Source: GCA-2720975 sp964467985 (lineage in GTDB: Bacteria > Planctomycetota > UBA1135 > GCA-002686595). From it: a stretch of 64,000 nt of DNA. This document shows, piece by piece, positions 1 through 9,161 of the stretch. The notes beneath the pieces were generated by a model. That model was not told the origin of the DNA, made no database searches, and worked only from the letters and a program-made list of their open reading frames with translations. The stretch spans positions 62,001-126,000 of the forward strand of contig CAYXTP010000006.1 in assembly GCA_964467985.1 (NCBI GenBank), in the 5' to 3' direction. The position numbers and the translations under genes are program-made. Each line of letters begins with the position of its first letter. The first letter of the stretch is position 1.

Positions 1-2
1 TT

Positions 3-2363
3 TCGGCCTCCAACCCCGACAACCTCTACGCCATCATCGAAGCGGACAAGGGCGGCGTCTTCCGTTCTCGAGACGGGGGCGAGACCTGGAGCAAGGTCAA
101 CTCCGAACGCAAACTGCGCCAGCGGGCCTGGTACTACACCCGCCTGTACGCTGACCCGATGGACGAAGAATCCGTCTACGTGCTAAATGTGGGCTTCCAC
201 CGTTCCACGGACGGGGGTCGGACATTCGAGTCCATCCGCGTGCCCCACGGAGACAACCACGACCTGTGGATCGATCCGGCCGACCCGCTGCGCATGATTG
301 AAGCCAACGATGGAGGCGCCAACGTCTCCTTGGATGGCGGTCTCAGCTGGTCAACCCAAGAGAACCAACCCACGGCCCAGATGTATCGTGTCTCCACGGA
401 CAACGCCTTCCCCTACAACCTATTGGGAGGGCAGCAGGACAACTCCGCAGTGCGCATCCCCTCGCGCAATTTGCAAGGTGGTTCGATTGATGCACGCTCC
501 TGGTCATCCACGGCCGGCGGAGAGAGCGGTCATGTGGTCGCGCGGACGGACGATCCCGACGTAGTGTTCGGCGGATCCTACGATGGTTTCTTGACCATGC
601 GCAACCACTCGACGGGTGAGCGACGCAGCGTGCATGCTTGGCCGGACAACCCGATGGGTTGGGGGGCAGAAGAGTTGAAGTATCGCTTCCAGTGGAACTT
701 CCCCATCTTCAATTCAGCGCACGACGCCGACGCCCTGTACGTGGCGGCCAACGTGCTCATGCGCTCCATGGACAAGGGCGCTAGCTGGGATGTGATCAGC
801 CCCGACCTGACACGTAACGACAAGAGCCGGCAGGGTTCCTCTGGCGGGCCGATCACCCAGGACAACACGAGCATCGAGTACTACTGCACGATCTTCGCCG
901 CATTCGAATCCCCGCACGAAGCGGGCGTGCTGTGGTGTGGATCCGACGACGGCGTCCTACACGTGACGCGCAATGACGGGAAGACCTGGCAATCCGTCAC
1001 GCCGCCCGACCTACCTGAGTGGTCCATGATCAACAGCCTTGAGCCACACCCCACTGAACCCGGCGGGTGCTACTTGGCCGCCACGCGGTACAAGCTCGAC
1101 GACTTTCAGCCGTTGCTCTTTGCCACTCTGGACTACGGCGCCACCTGGCGGCGCTGCGATGAGGGCATCCCGCGGGAACACTTCACGCGCGTTCTGCGCG
1201 CGGACCCCGACCGCGAAGGGCTGCTGTACGCGGGAACCGAACGCGGCGTGCACGTCTCCTTTGATGACGGTCACTCTTGGTCGTCCTTGCAACTGGAACT
1301 GCCCATCGTCCCCGTGACCGACCTGGCGGTGAAAGACGGCGACCTGGTAGTCGCCACACAAGGCCGTGGTTATTGGATCCTGGACGACCTGACTCCCCTG
1401 CACGAGTTGCCTCTGGATGCCATTCCTCAGCAAAACCTGCTCTTCCCCCCGCGACCGGCTCTGCGCCTGGGCGGCGGACGTGGCCGGGATTCTAGTGGTC
1501 GAGCGGGCACCAATCCCGCATCTGGGGTGTGGATCTACTACCACCTGCCCGAGATCGATGAAGACACAGAGGTCAGGCTGGAAATCATGGAACAGAATCG
1601 AGACCTCATCCGAACGATCGTGCCCAAGACCAAGAAGCGCGGCTCGGACTCCACCGAGGTCGGTGGACTCAGCCGCGAGCCTGGACTGCAGCGTTTCGTT
1701 TGGGACCTTTCATATCCGGGGGCCGCAGACTTCCCGAAGATGATCCTGTGGAGCGGGGGCATGGGCGGTCCGCGTGCCGTGCCGGGCACCTACCGGGTGC
1801 GGCTGGTCGTGGGTGATGACTCCCAGGAGGCCCTCTTCCAATTGCTGCCCGACCCGCGTAGCTCTGCCAGTAAGCAGGACCTGCAGCTGCAGCACGATCT
1901 GATCGCGTCGCTCTGCAGCACACTGACCGATGCCCATCAGGGTATCCGGGACCTGCGCTCCATGCGCGCCGACCTCAAGACTCTGAAGGCCAAGGTCTCC
2001 GAGGGCACCGATACGCAGGAGCTGCTTGAGCAGATTGAGCAGGCGCAGGAGGTCCTGACCTCCGTGGAAGAGGCGCTCTACCAGACCAAGAACGAGAGCC
2101 GACAGGACCCGCTCAACTTCCCCGTACGACTGACGGACAAGTTGGCAGGCGTGAAGGGCTCCGTAGCCACGGGCGACTTCGCTCCCACGCGCCAGGCGCA
2201 GGCCGTGGCGGCCGAGTTGACGCTCGCCATCGAAGCGCAACTGGTTCGATTGGAGGAGGTGCGTGGTGTGAGCTTGCAGCGCATCAATGACGCAGCCACG
2301 GCGTTGGCCATTCCAGCGGTGAGTGCAAAGAAGGAAAAACCAGAGGCTTCTGACGACGACTAG
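3..2363 (+). CDS. BNR/sortilin-type beta-propeller protein (5' partial)
   Basis: The reading frame is open to the left edge of the window, so this is the C-terminal part of a larger gene. The ATG at 159 is internal: in-frame codons before it encode a good Asp-box segment (SRDGGETWSK). At least six further Asp-box motifs of the S-x-D-x-G-x-(S/T)-(W/F) type follow (STDGGRTF, SLDGGLSW, SMDKGASW, TRNDGKTW, TLDYGATW, SFDDGHSW), which mark a VPS10/sortilin-like or BNR beta-propeller. The last 200 residues are charged and helical. Family members are usually about 1000 residues, secreted, and often called glycosyl hydrolases without proof of activity. The substrate cannot be read from the sequence, and the signal peptide would lie outside the window. 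Confidence 0.85.
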   Translation, partial: SASNPDNLYAIIEADKGGVFRSRDGGETWSKVNSERKLRQRAWYYTRLYADPMDEESVYVLNVGFHRSTDGGRTFESIRVPHGDNHDLWIDPADPLRMIEANDGGANVSLDGGLSWSTQENQPTAQMYRVSTDNAFPYNLLGGQQDNSAVRIPSRNLQGGSIDARSWSSTAGGESGHVVARTDDPDVVFGGSYDGFLTMRNHSTGERRSVHAWPDNPMGWGAEELKYRFQWNFPIFNSAHDADALYVAANVLMRSMDKGASWDVISPDLTRNDKSRQGSSGGPITQDNTSIEYYCTIFAAFESPHEAGVLWCGSDDGVLHVTRNDGKTWQSVTPPDLPEWSMINSLEPHPTEPGGCYLAATRYKLDDFQPLLFATLDYGATWRRCDEGIPREHFTRVLRADPDREGLLYAGTERGVHVSFDDGHSWSSLQLELPIVPVTDLAVKDGDLVVATQGRGYWILDDLTPLHELPLDAIPQQNLLFPPRPALRLGGGRGRDSSGRAGTNPASGVWIYYHLPEIDEDTEVRLEIMEQNRDLIRTIVPKTKKRGSDSTEVGGLSREPGLQRFVWDLSYPGAADFPKMILWSGGMGGPRAVPGTYRVRLVVGDDSQEALFQLLPDPRSSASKQDLQLQHDLIASLCSTLTDAHQGIRDLRSMRADLKTLKAKVSEGTDTQELLEQIEQAQEVLTSVEEALYQTKNESRQDPLNFPVRLTDKLAGVKGSVATGDFAPTRQAQAVAAELTLAIEAQLVRLEEVRGVSLQRINDAATALAIPAVSAKKEKPEASDDD

Positions 2364-2388
2364 ATCCTGCGGCTGATTGGCGCAGCAG

Positions 2389-3069
2389 TCAGAATCCCGG
2401 TGCTGCGGGCGGGTCGTTCCCGCTGAGGCCGTAGCCTTCGGAGACCGAGTAGGTCAGCAGGTGGGAGTGCGCCCCACCGGCCCGCGCGAACAACTCCTCT
2501 AGCCATTCCTCTTCGCCAGGCCAGGGGTAGGCGTAGACCAAGTCGAAGTCGGCCAAGTCGAATCCCAGTTCTGCATAAGCGTCGAGGCCCTCGGCGATGG
2601 TGTAAAATTCCCCGTCGAGCAGGGCGATCTCGTCGCGGTAGTGCGTGGGAACAAAACTCCCCTGAACAAACGACGCGCTGCTGCCGTAGCGGTCCGCCAG
2701 GTCCCTGGAAATCTCGACGAGATCCTCGTCGATCTCGATCCCATAGGCCTCAAATCCGAGTAGGTCGGCCAAGATCGTGATCAAGCCCATGCCCGATCCC
2801 AACTCGACGAAGGTGTGATGGGTGTCGCGCAATCGACGAAGCTCAAGATAAGCTCCGCGCGCATCCGCAGGGATGAGGTGATGGAAGGTCCCCCCACGAT
2901 CTTGGGTGAACGCCTCCCATGCCTGCGCTCCCTCCGCTAGTAGATCGTCGAGGCACGCTTCTAAGCGCTCATCACATGTCGCTCGATCTCCCCGCTCCCG
3001 GGACCGTCGCGCCCGTTCCTTCAACGCCTCGATGGCATCGTCGTGTGCGCTGGGTTCGTTGGCATCCAT
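2389..3069 (-). CDS. SAM-dependent methyltransferase-like protein
   Basis: This is a 226-residue class I methyltransferase-like protein. Motif I is visible as VELGSGMGLITILA, followed by an acidic strand end (GIEIDEDL) as expected for SAM binding. The C-terminal half has a FDLVYAYPWPGEEEW segment in the position of the catalytic-strand motif. The ATG at 3067-3069 was chosen because the 79 residues upstream in the open frame are low-complexity Arg/Pro/Ala sequence with no domain character. The gene is divergent from the small coiled-coil gene at 3096, with only 26 bases between the starts. The substrate is unknown; DOT1-like or small-molecule methyltransferases are possible relatives. Confidence 0.75.
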   Translation of the reverse strand: MDANEPSAHDDAIEALKERARRSRERGDRATCDERLEACLDDLLAEGAQAWEAFTQDRGGTFHHLIPADARGAYLELRRLRDTHHTFVELGSGMGLITILADLLGFEAYGIEIDEDLVEISRDLADRYGSSASFVQGSFVPTHYRDEIALLDGEFYTIAEGLDAYAELGFDLADFDLVYAYPWPGEEEWLEELFARAGGAHSHLLTYSVSEGYGLSGNDPPAAPGF

Positions 3070-3095
3070 GGCTGTGCATGTTGTACCGTGATCCC

Positions 3096-3293
3096 ATGGT
3101 CCAAGAGGAAGATCTCCTGCGCACACGTATTCAGAAGCTTGAAGGCCAGCTCGAAGCCCAGGAGCTCGACCTGCAACGCGCCCATGCCTTGCTGGATCAG
3201 TGGGGCCTGCCGCGCGAGGTTGAGGGCGAAGAGGGTCGGCCACTCGAGTTGTCCTTGACTGGACGGCTGGAGCGACTGCCCGAAGCGGACTAG
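3096..3293 (+). CDS. Small coiled-coil protein, SlyX-like in style
   Basis: This 65-residue protein is mostly a charged leucine-heptad helix (LLRTRIQKLEGQLEAQELDL) followed by a short Pro/Gly/Glu-rich tail. It resembles SlyX-type small coiled-coil proteins in size and composition, but I cannot confirm the family. The third codon position is strongly GC-biased like its neighbours, which supports coding. The ATG at 3096 is used because the longer open frame to 2919 lies inside the divergent methyltransferase gene. An ATG at 3078 is an alternative start. No clear Shine-Dalgarno is seen. The stop abuts the convergent glycosyltransferase gene. Confidence 0.55.
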   Translation: MVQEEDLLRTRIQKLEGQLEAQELDLQRAHALLDQWGLPREVEGEEGRPLELSLTGRLERLPEAD

Positions 3294-3302
3294 GGTCCGC
3301 GA

Positions 3303-4730
3303 TCACTGGCGCAGGTAGAGCAGGCGTGGGGCGTGCGGCTTGCCCGTCAGGGGAACGGGCACCTGCGCAGGAAAGGCGCCTGCCGGGGCAAGCCGATATT
3401 CCGGACCCAGCAACGTCTTGAATGGCTCGTCTTCGGCCAAGAGCACCGCGCGGTAGCGACCCTCGGACAGAGCCGCGCGCAGTTGGCCAAAGAGCTCCTG
3501 TTCGACCTCACCCAAGTCCGCAGCGGACAAATCGAAGAGGGTCATGGCGTGTAGACTCCAACCGGCACCGGCCCAGGCGGCGAGGTGCGGCTGGTAGGGT
3601 GCAAAGATGGGTCCCCCGACCTGCTCGAGTGCTCGGACGACCGCCTCGCCCTGGGCCCGCATTTCCGCGCTGGGCAGGTGCTCTCGCGGGTCGTCGACTA
3701 AGAGTGCGAACTGCAACCCCACTGCTGCGAGCATCCAGGGTGTACCGGCGACGGCAGAGGCGCGCGCCCATGCGACCACGTGGCCGCCCAGGAGAGCGAG
3801 CGCCAGGGCGGCGGGCATCAGGGTATTGTCGTAGCCGCCGACATGGGCGCGCCCCATCCAGGCGGAGAGCACCAGGCCTGAACACCAGGCCCACTCGACA
3901 GCTGCAACCCGACGGCCCTGCCCTCGTAAACACCCGGCCGCCAGAGCGATCAGCAGAGGAGCGAGTTGCAGCATGTCCTCACTCCAGAAACCCAAGATTT
4001 TGGGTGTATACCAAGGATGCGCCCCAAGCAGTTCGAACAAGTACCAGCTCGACCAGCCGTCCGAAGTCACGTGCAATCCAGCTAGCCCCCCTCCGGCCAG
4101 CAAGAACAGCCCGACCGCGAAACCCCACCACCGACGCCAATCCTGTCCCAGCAACACGACGGCCAAGGCAAGCGCCGGCAGGAGCGCAGTCTGCTTGGTG
4201 AGCACGGCCAGTCCCGCGACGACCCCGGCAGCCAGGGCATCGCGCAATCCACGCCCACGTCGCACGAGCAGCAGGCTGCCCAGGGAAAGCGCGAGGGCCA
4301 GAGAGTCGACACGCCCCACATCCATCCAGGCTCCAGACCAGGAGAACGCGGCGGCGAACAGACCGGCCCCTACCAGTGCCGCCAGCGCCGATCCACTCTC
4401 GCGCTTGAGAAGAACGGACAGCATGCAGAGGGTGGCCAAGCTTGCCGCCACAGAGACGAGCCGCAGTGCCAGGAAACCCGGCCCCGTGATTGACGACACA
4501 ATTGCCGCTACCCAGTGATACACGGGCGGGTAGGGGAAAGCGCTGAACTCGAGGTTGGGAGCGTCGTAGAGCTGGGCGCCAGCGCGTAGTCGCTCCAAAT
4601 GAGCCAGCATTCCGCCCTCCTGCCACTCGAGCTCGAAGGGATAGACCAGGCGCCAGGGAATCACCCCCAGGAACATGAGTAGACTCAGCCCAGCCAGGAT
4701 GGCGACGAGCGGCGTAAGGCGACGGTCCAT
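3303..4730 (-). CDS. Membrane glycosyltransferase, GT-C fold (family 39-like)
   Basis: This is a 475-residue polytopic membrane protein with about ten hydrophobic segments. The first periplasmic loop after TM1 (FELEWQEGGMLAHLERLRAG, residues ~30-50) carries the acidic residues typical of GT-C enzymes that use polyprenyl-phosphate sugars, such as ArnT/PMT/RgtA-like proteins. The ATG at 4728-4730 immediately precedes TM1; the upstream open frame is Arg/Gly-rich and overlaps the divergent sulfatase start region. It shares its upstream region with the lipoprotein gene at 4782. A role in glycosylating envelope lipid or protein is inferred; donor and acceptor are unknown. Confidence 0.8.
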   Translation of the reverse strand: MDRRLTPLVAILAGLSLLMFLGVIPWRLVYPFELEWQEGGMLAHLERLRAGAQLYDAPNLEFSAFPYPPVYHWVAAIVSSITGPGFLALRLVSVAASLATLCMLSVLLKRESGSALAALVGAGLFAAAFSWSGAWMDVGRVDSLALALSLGSLLLVRRGRGLRDALAAGVVAGLAVLTKQTALLPALALAVVLLGQDWRRWWGFAVGLFLLAGGGLAGLHVTSDGWSSWYLFELLGAHPWYTPKILGFWSEDMLQLAPLLIALAAGCLRGQGRRVAAVEWAWCSGLVLSAWMGRAHVGGYDNTLMPAALALALLGGHVVAWARASAVAGTPWMLAAVGLQFALLVDDPREHLPSAEMRAQGEAVVRALEQVGGPIFAPYQPHLAAWAGAGWSLHAMTLFDLSAADLGEVEQELFGQLRAALSEGRYRAVLLAEDEPFKTLLGPEYRLAPAGAFPAQVPVPLTGKPHAPRLLYLRQ

Positions 4731-4781
4731 GCTCGCAGGGTAGCGGGGGATCTCGACCCACGCCCACTCCGCTTCGGGGTT

Positions 4782-6806
4782 ATGCTGCGACCCATGGGTC
4801 GTCACACGCACCGTCTCGTCGAGTTTCGCACCGGATCCGCCCTGACCGCCGTGATGTGGGCCTGCGTCCTGGTCCTGCCCGGCTGCTCGGAAGGTGCAAC
4901 GCCTGCCCCTGGCCCCCATCTGGTGTACACGCGTCTGGCCGTGGATCTCCTGCAGGATCCTCCCCGTTGGCAGTCGGAAGCCCACGTGCCTGGCCGCCCC
5001 CCGCGCGTCGAAGTCGCGTGCCCCTCACGCGATCAGGTCAGCGATTCCGGAGATCAACTGGCGTTGATTCTGCCGGCTCCCGGATCGGTGACCTTCACCG
5101 TCACCGAAGAGGAGGGTCCAGTCTTCTTGCGCTCGTCCATGGGAGTCGACCTGGCGCTGGCCCGCACCCTCTCGCGGGGCATGGCCGCCCTGGAAGTGAC
5201 GTTCGAGATCGATGTGAACGGCAAGCGCGTCGCCACGCGTCAAGTCGGGGTGCGGAGCTCGGATGCCCAATCCGAAGTCATGAACCAGACCAGCTACAAC
5301 TCGTGGGTGCGCTTGGGCCCACGCGAAGTTGCGCTGGTTGCGGGCGATCAAGTTCGGCTCAGTACGCGCCTGCCCGCGGGGGCCCCGCCGACGCTGCCCG
5401 AAGTACCGGCGGCATTCGGTAGCCTGCGCCTGGAGCGAGAGTTCAGTCGGCCGCGCACCCTCGCTTCCACGGACCGGCCCAACCTCGTGCTCGTGGTCAT
5501 GGACACTGAGCGTTCGGATCGCACCCAGCCCTACGGTTATGGACGCCCCACCACGCCCCATCTTGCCGAGCTGGCAAAACGCGGCCTGACCTTCGAACAG
5601 GCCTACTCCACCTCCTCGTGGACCTGGCCTGCCACCGCATCCATGCTGACGGGCCTGGCCCCCACCGCACATGGCATTCGCGTGCACCAGAACGGGTTCC
5701 TGGCGCATGAACTCGAGACCTTGGGAGAAGCGCTGCAAGACGTCGGCTTCACAACGGCCGCCTTTGTGGCCAACCCCCTCGTCTCCGAGACCCACAACTA
5801 CTCACAGGGGTTTGAGCACTTCTTCGGCACTCCCAAGATGGTCAAAGGAGACGGCATTGTGCCTCAAGCCGTGCAGTGGCTGGAGGAGAACAGCGACCGG
5901 CGCTTCTTCCTGTACCTGCACTTGGCCGACCCCCACACGCCGCACCTGCCCAGCCCCGAGGAACTGCTGGAGTTCACGGGTTACCAGGAGGCGCCCTTCC
6001 CCTCCACGGCGCTGGTGACCCAGAGTTTCATCTTCAAACGGGCCCTGCCTCCAGGCCCCGATGGGTTACCCCAAGCAGAACGCTTGTTACGCGAGGACGA
6101 AGCCCCTTGGTACTCGGATGTCTACGACGCTGGCGTGCACCAAGGTGACCGCGCCCTGGGCGAGTTGCTTGCGGCTCTCAAACGCCTGGGGCACCTGGGC
6201 GACACCGTCATCGCTTACACCTCGGACCACGGAGAAGAACTCTTGGATCACAAGAGTCTGGGCCACGGGCACGAGCTGTGGGAAGAATTGGTACGCGTGC
6301 CCCTCATTTTGGCTGGACCCGGCCTGCCCCAGGGGCGGCGACTGCAGGTGCCAGTCTCCAACCGACACTTGGGCCCCACACTGGCGCGCCTGGGAGGCAC
6401 CGAATTGCGGGCACCCTCGGACGCCCAGTTCCTCGCCTCAGGCAGAGACCCCGCGGCGCGCCCAATTTTCTTCGAAACCCATGAGGGTTGGTGGAAAGGC
6501 AGCACCGCCACGCTCTACGGCGTGCGCAGGGGAAAATGGGTGCTGCACTGGGGTCTAGATGGAGGCCAGGCGGAGAACTCGGCCGCACCCCAGGGAGGTG
6601 AAGTGCGCCTCTTCGACCTGAGCCAAGATCGCGGTCAGCGCAACAATGTCGCTGGCGCGGAAGCGGAGCTAGTCGAAGAACTGAAGACTCTCATCTCCAC
6701 CGAACTGCAGCGCCTGCAGGCTCAGGCACCGCGTCAGAAATCGCGCACGGGTTGGGGCACCCAAGCCCTGCTCGAAGCCATGGGTTATGCATCTGGAGAC
6801 GATTGA
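4782..6806 (+). CDS. Sulfatase-fold lipoprotein (alkaline phosphatase superfamily), Thr at nucleophile site
   Basis: A 674-residue protein with a lipoprotein signal peptide (lipobox LPGC, Cys about residue 35) followed by a ~190-residue N-terminal domain of unknown fold. The sulfatase domain starts near residue 233 (LVLVVMDTERSD, metal-ligand Asp) and contains SDHGEELLDH and a GHGHELWEE metal site near residues 485-505. The signature that normally reads C/S-x-P-x-R is TWPAT, with Thr281 at the nucleophile position, so formylglycine cannot be made there. The protein is therefore more likely a phosphatase, phosphotransferase or Thr-nucleophile hydrolase than a true sulfatase. ATGs at 4782 and 4794 are both possible starts. 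The convergent gene at 6832 is a related enzyme. Confidence 0.85.
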   Translation: MLRPMGRHTHRLVEFRTGSALTAVMWACVLVLPGCSEGATPAPGPHLVYTRLAVDLLQDPPRWQSEAHVPGRPPRVEVACPSRDQVSDSGDQLALILPAPGSVTFTVTEEEGPVFLRSSMGVDLALARTLSRGMAALEVTFEIDVNGKRVATRQVGVRSSDAQSEVMNQTSYNSWVRLGPREVALVAGDQVRLSTRLPAGAPPTLPEVPAAFGSLRLEREFSRPRTLASTDRPNLVLVVMDTERSDRTQPYGYGRPTTPHLAELAKRGLTFEQAYSTSSWTWPATASMLTGLAPTAHGIRVHQNGFLAHELETLGEALQDVGFTTAAFVANPLVSETHNYSQGFEHFFGTPKMVKGDGIVPQAVQWLEENSDRRFFLYLHLADPHTPHLPSPEELLEFTGYQEAPFPSTALVTQSFIFKRALPPGPDGLPQAERLLREDEAPWYSDVYDAGVHQGDRALGELLAALKRLGHLGDTVIAYTSDHGEELLDHKSLGHGHELWEELVRVPLILAGPGLPQGRRLQVPVSNRHLGPTLARLGGTELRAPSDAQFLASGRDPAARPIFFETHEGWWKGSTATLYGVRRGKWVLHWGLDGGQAENSAAPQGGEVRLFDLSQDRGQRNNVAGAEAELVEELKTLISTELQRLQAQAPRQKSRTGWGTQALLEAMGYASGDD

Positions 6807-6831
6807 ATCGTCACGCGGCAAGTGAGCCGGG

Positions 6832-9081
6832 TCAATCTTCTCCCGCGTAACCGAGAGCTTTGAGTCGCGCGCGTTCGGCTGGTGAGAGTTGCAAGGAGTC
6901 ACCAGCGTCCAACAGGCGCTTGCGCACGAGTTGCATCAATTCGAGTAGGTCGCCTTCGAGGGCCGGAGAATCCCCTTGGCCCCCGAGGTTGTTGTTCTCC
7001 CCGGCGTCGAGTCCGAGGTCATAAATCCAGTGCGCCTCGTCTGGGGCGACTTGCTCGCCCTCAGCTAGGGGTAGGATCCACTTGGTATCCCCATGGGTCA
7101 CGGCCCAATCATTGAACCCGCCAACCTTGCGCGTCTGGAAGGTGAAGACCGGAGCGGGTTCGGCATCGCCCGTGATGTTGCGTCCCATCCACCCCGGATG
7201 CGGTTCCAATCCCAGCAAGCTGGAGACCGTGCGCGGCAAGTCGATCAGGCTCGTGGGCTCCGATACGGACTCGGGTTCGATGCCCGGGCCATTGAGCAAG
7301 AACGGCACGCGCGCCTGCTCCTGCCAGACTGCGCTGCCGTGGCCGAAGGACCCGTGCTCACCAAAAGCCTCCCCGTGGTCGGACAGGAAGATGAGCAGGC
7401 CGCGCTCCGTGAACCTCCTAGCCTCGAGGAAGTCGAGCCAGGTCTGGAAACCCAGATCCAGGTCGGCGGCGCCGCCGCGGTAGAGGTTTTCGAAGGCCTG
7501 CACCTTGGGCGCTCCGGCTTCCGATGTCGGCAGGCCGCGCTGCATGCTCTGCCAGACGGAGGCCAGCTCGGGGATCACCGCGTCCTGATCCCGCGCGAAA
7601 GAGTACTGCTGTCCCAGCCGGTCGCGCGTGGCGCGACTCACGTCATAGGGCGCGTGGACGGCGTAGGTGTGTACAACCAGGAACAGAGGTCTGCCATCGT
7701 CGTTGGCCAGCAACGCCTCGGCACGATCCAATGTGTGCTGCAGACCCGAAGTGTGCTCCTCAAACCACTCGAAGCCCTGGGCCATACCAAAGCTCGCGGA
7801 AAGGTAGGCGGCTTCGGTCACGGCGGCCGTGCGGTAGCCGGCCTCCCGCAGATGTTCGGCCAGGGTCCAAGCCGCGGAGGGCAGCACGTCCGTCTCGGTC
7901 ATCACGCCCAATTGGGGTGGATACAGCCCACTGAAGAACGAGGCGTGTGCCGGCAGGGTCCAGGTGGCTGGGGATTGGGTCTGCAGATAGCGCCGGCTCT
8001 GGTTTGCGAACCGATTGAGATTGGGAGTCAGATTCGGATCTCCCCCCCAGGCGAGCATGTTGTCCGCGCGGAACGTGTCGGCGATGAAGAGCACCAGGTC
8101 CTGAGACGCTGCGCCCCAGGGTCGAGCCCCACCGGTGTCTTCTATCCTGGCGATATCCCCTGGCGTCAGGCGTGCCATGAGCACAGCCGCCAGGCCCAGG
8201 GGGCCCTCTGCTTCCAGGGTGATCTCGGCATCCAGGTCCAACCCTGCGGGCAGGGTGACCTCGTGCTCGACAGGTTGCGGATTCGCGCGCAGAGGCTGTG
8301 ACGTGCGCTGCAACTCCCGCTCGCCACAGCGCAAGACGAATTGCAACGACGATGCATGGGCCGAGTCGAGCTCTCCATCGGGAAGCGCGCGACCCATGGC
8401 CACGGTTGTGTAGCGCAAGACTCGGCCGGCTTGCTGGGAGGACCCCAAGGTCACAGGTGATCCCGGCAAGAAACTCACGCCATCGGCAGTCAATCCACCG
8501 ACTCGAATCCGACTGCGTCCATCCACGTCTTGAGCTAGGGGGACAGGCTCCTCAAGCCACAGCCCAGCGGGAGGCGCCTCATCTGCCCCGACCGCAACCA
8601 GGATGCGCGACCCCACGCTGCACATGCCTAGCCCCTCTCGGGCCGCAGCCAACTGCACCAGCAGGTCTTCGGGGATGGGTGCATCACCCAGCTCATCCAG
8701 CCTCCGCTGAAAGCCCGGTACGAGTTCCAGCAGCGGAAGTTCGATTTCACCTGAACTCAAGCTCAAGGGGAGAGCGAGTTGGGGCGTGGATTGATCACCC
8801 AAAGGACGGGGCGCCCAGTAGATGCCCTTGCCGAGGGAAGTCCATACAGATGCGGGCACCTGCACGCGCAGTCGCAGACCAAGCCCTTCCGAACTGCGCT
8901 TCCACTGCACGGGCAGCCCACCCCAATTCAGTTGCTCGAGGTCCTCGGCAGCAGGCACGCGCACCACTTGGCCCTCGGACAACAGACTCCAGGTCGGTGT
9001 GGGCACGGACTGCGTGCACCCCATGAGGGCCAGACTGACCCACGGAAGCCTCGGAAGTCGCATGCGGAGGGGACGAGCCAT
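6832..9081 (-). CDS. Sulfatase-fold lipoprotein, Thr at nucleophile site
   Basis: A 749-residue lipoprotein (lipobox LMGC, Cys about residue 22) with a ~310-residue N-terminal region before an alkaline-phosphatase-superfamily domain. That domain has a first metal-ligand motif FIADTFRADN (~332-341), the nucleophile segment TWTLPAHAS (Thr375), SDHGEAFGEHG and FGHGSAVWQE. As in its convergent neighbour, Thr replaces Cys/Ser and a non-Arg residue follows in the x-P-x-R motif. The ATG at 9079-9081 directly precedes a basic n-region and hydrophobic h-region; the longer open frame to 9165 would bury the signal peptide. Its start is 80 bases downstream of the homocysteine methyltransferase stop, so cotranscription is possible. 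Substrate unknown. Confidence 0.85.
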   Translation of the reverse strand: MARPLRMRLPRLPWVSLALMGCTQSVPTPTWSLLSEGQVVRVPAAEDLEQLNWGGLPVQWKRSSEGLGLRLRVQVPASVWTSLGKGIYWAPRPLGDQSTPQLALPLSLSSGEIELPLLELVPGFQRRLDELGDAPIPEDLLVQLAAAREGLGMCSVGSRILVAVGADEAPPAGLWLEEPVPLAQDVDGRSRIRVGGLTADGVSFLPGSPVTLGSSQQAGRVLRYTTVAMGRALPDGELDSAHASSLQFVLRCGERELQRTSQPLRANPQPVEHEVTLPAGLDLDAEITLEAEGPLGLAAVLMARLTPGDIARIEDTGGARPWGAASQDLVLFIADTFRADNMLAWGGDPNLTPNLNRFANQSRRYLQTQSPATWTLPAHASFFSGLYPPQLGVMTETDVLPSAAWTLAEHLREAGYRTAAVTEAAYLSASFGMAQGFEWFEEHTSGLQHTLDRAEALLANDDGRPLFLVVHTYAVHAPYDVSRATRDRLGQQYSFARDQDAVIPELASVWQSMQRGLPTSEAGAPKVQAFENLYRGGAADLDLGFQTWLDFLEARRFTERGLLIFLSDHGEAFGEHGSFGHGSAVWQEQARVPFLLNGPGIEPESVSEPTSLIDLPRTVSSLLGLEPHPGWMGRNITGDAEPAPVFTFQTRKVGGFNDWAVTHGDTKWILPLAEGEQVAPDEAHWIYDLGLDAGENNNLGGQGDSPALEGDLLELMQLVRKRLLDAGDSLQLSPAERARLKALGYAGED

Positions 9082-9161
9082 GTTGAGAGTATCGGTCGGA
9101 TCTCGACTCAGGACCAAGTACCTAGCCCAGACGTTGGAGCAGAATCCCCTGCAGCGCGTTT

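Noticed and set aside
159..161. ATG as the start of the BNR-type protein
   Set aside because: The frame is open upstream to the window edge and encodes another Asp-box before it.
7093..8301. 402-codon open frame on the plus strand
   Set aside because: Antisense to the sulfatase-fold lipoprotein gene, whose catalytic motifs are intact.
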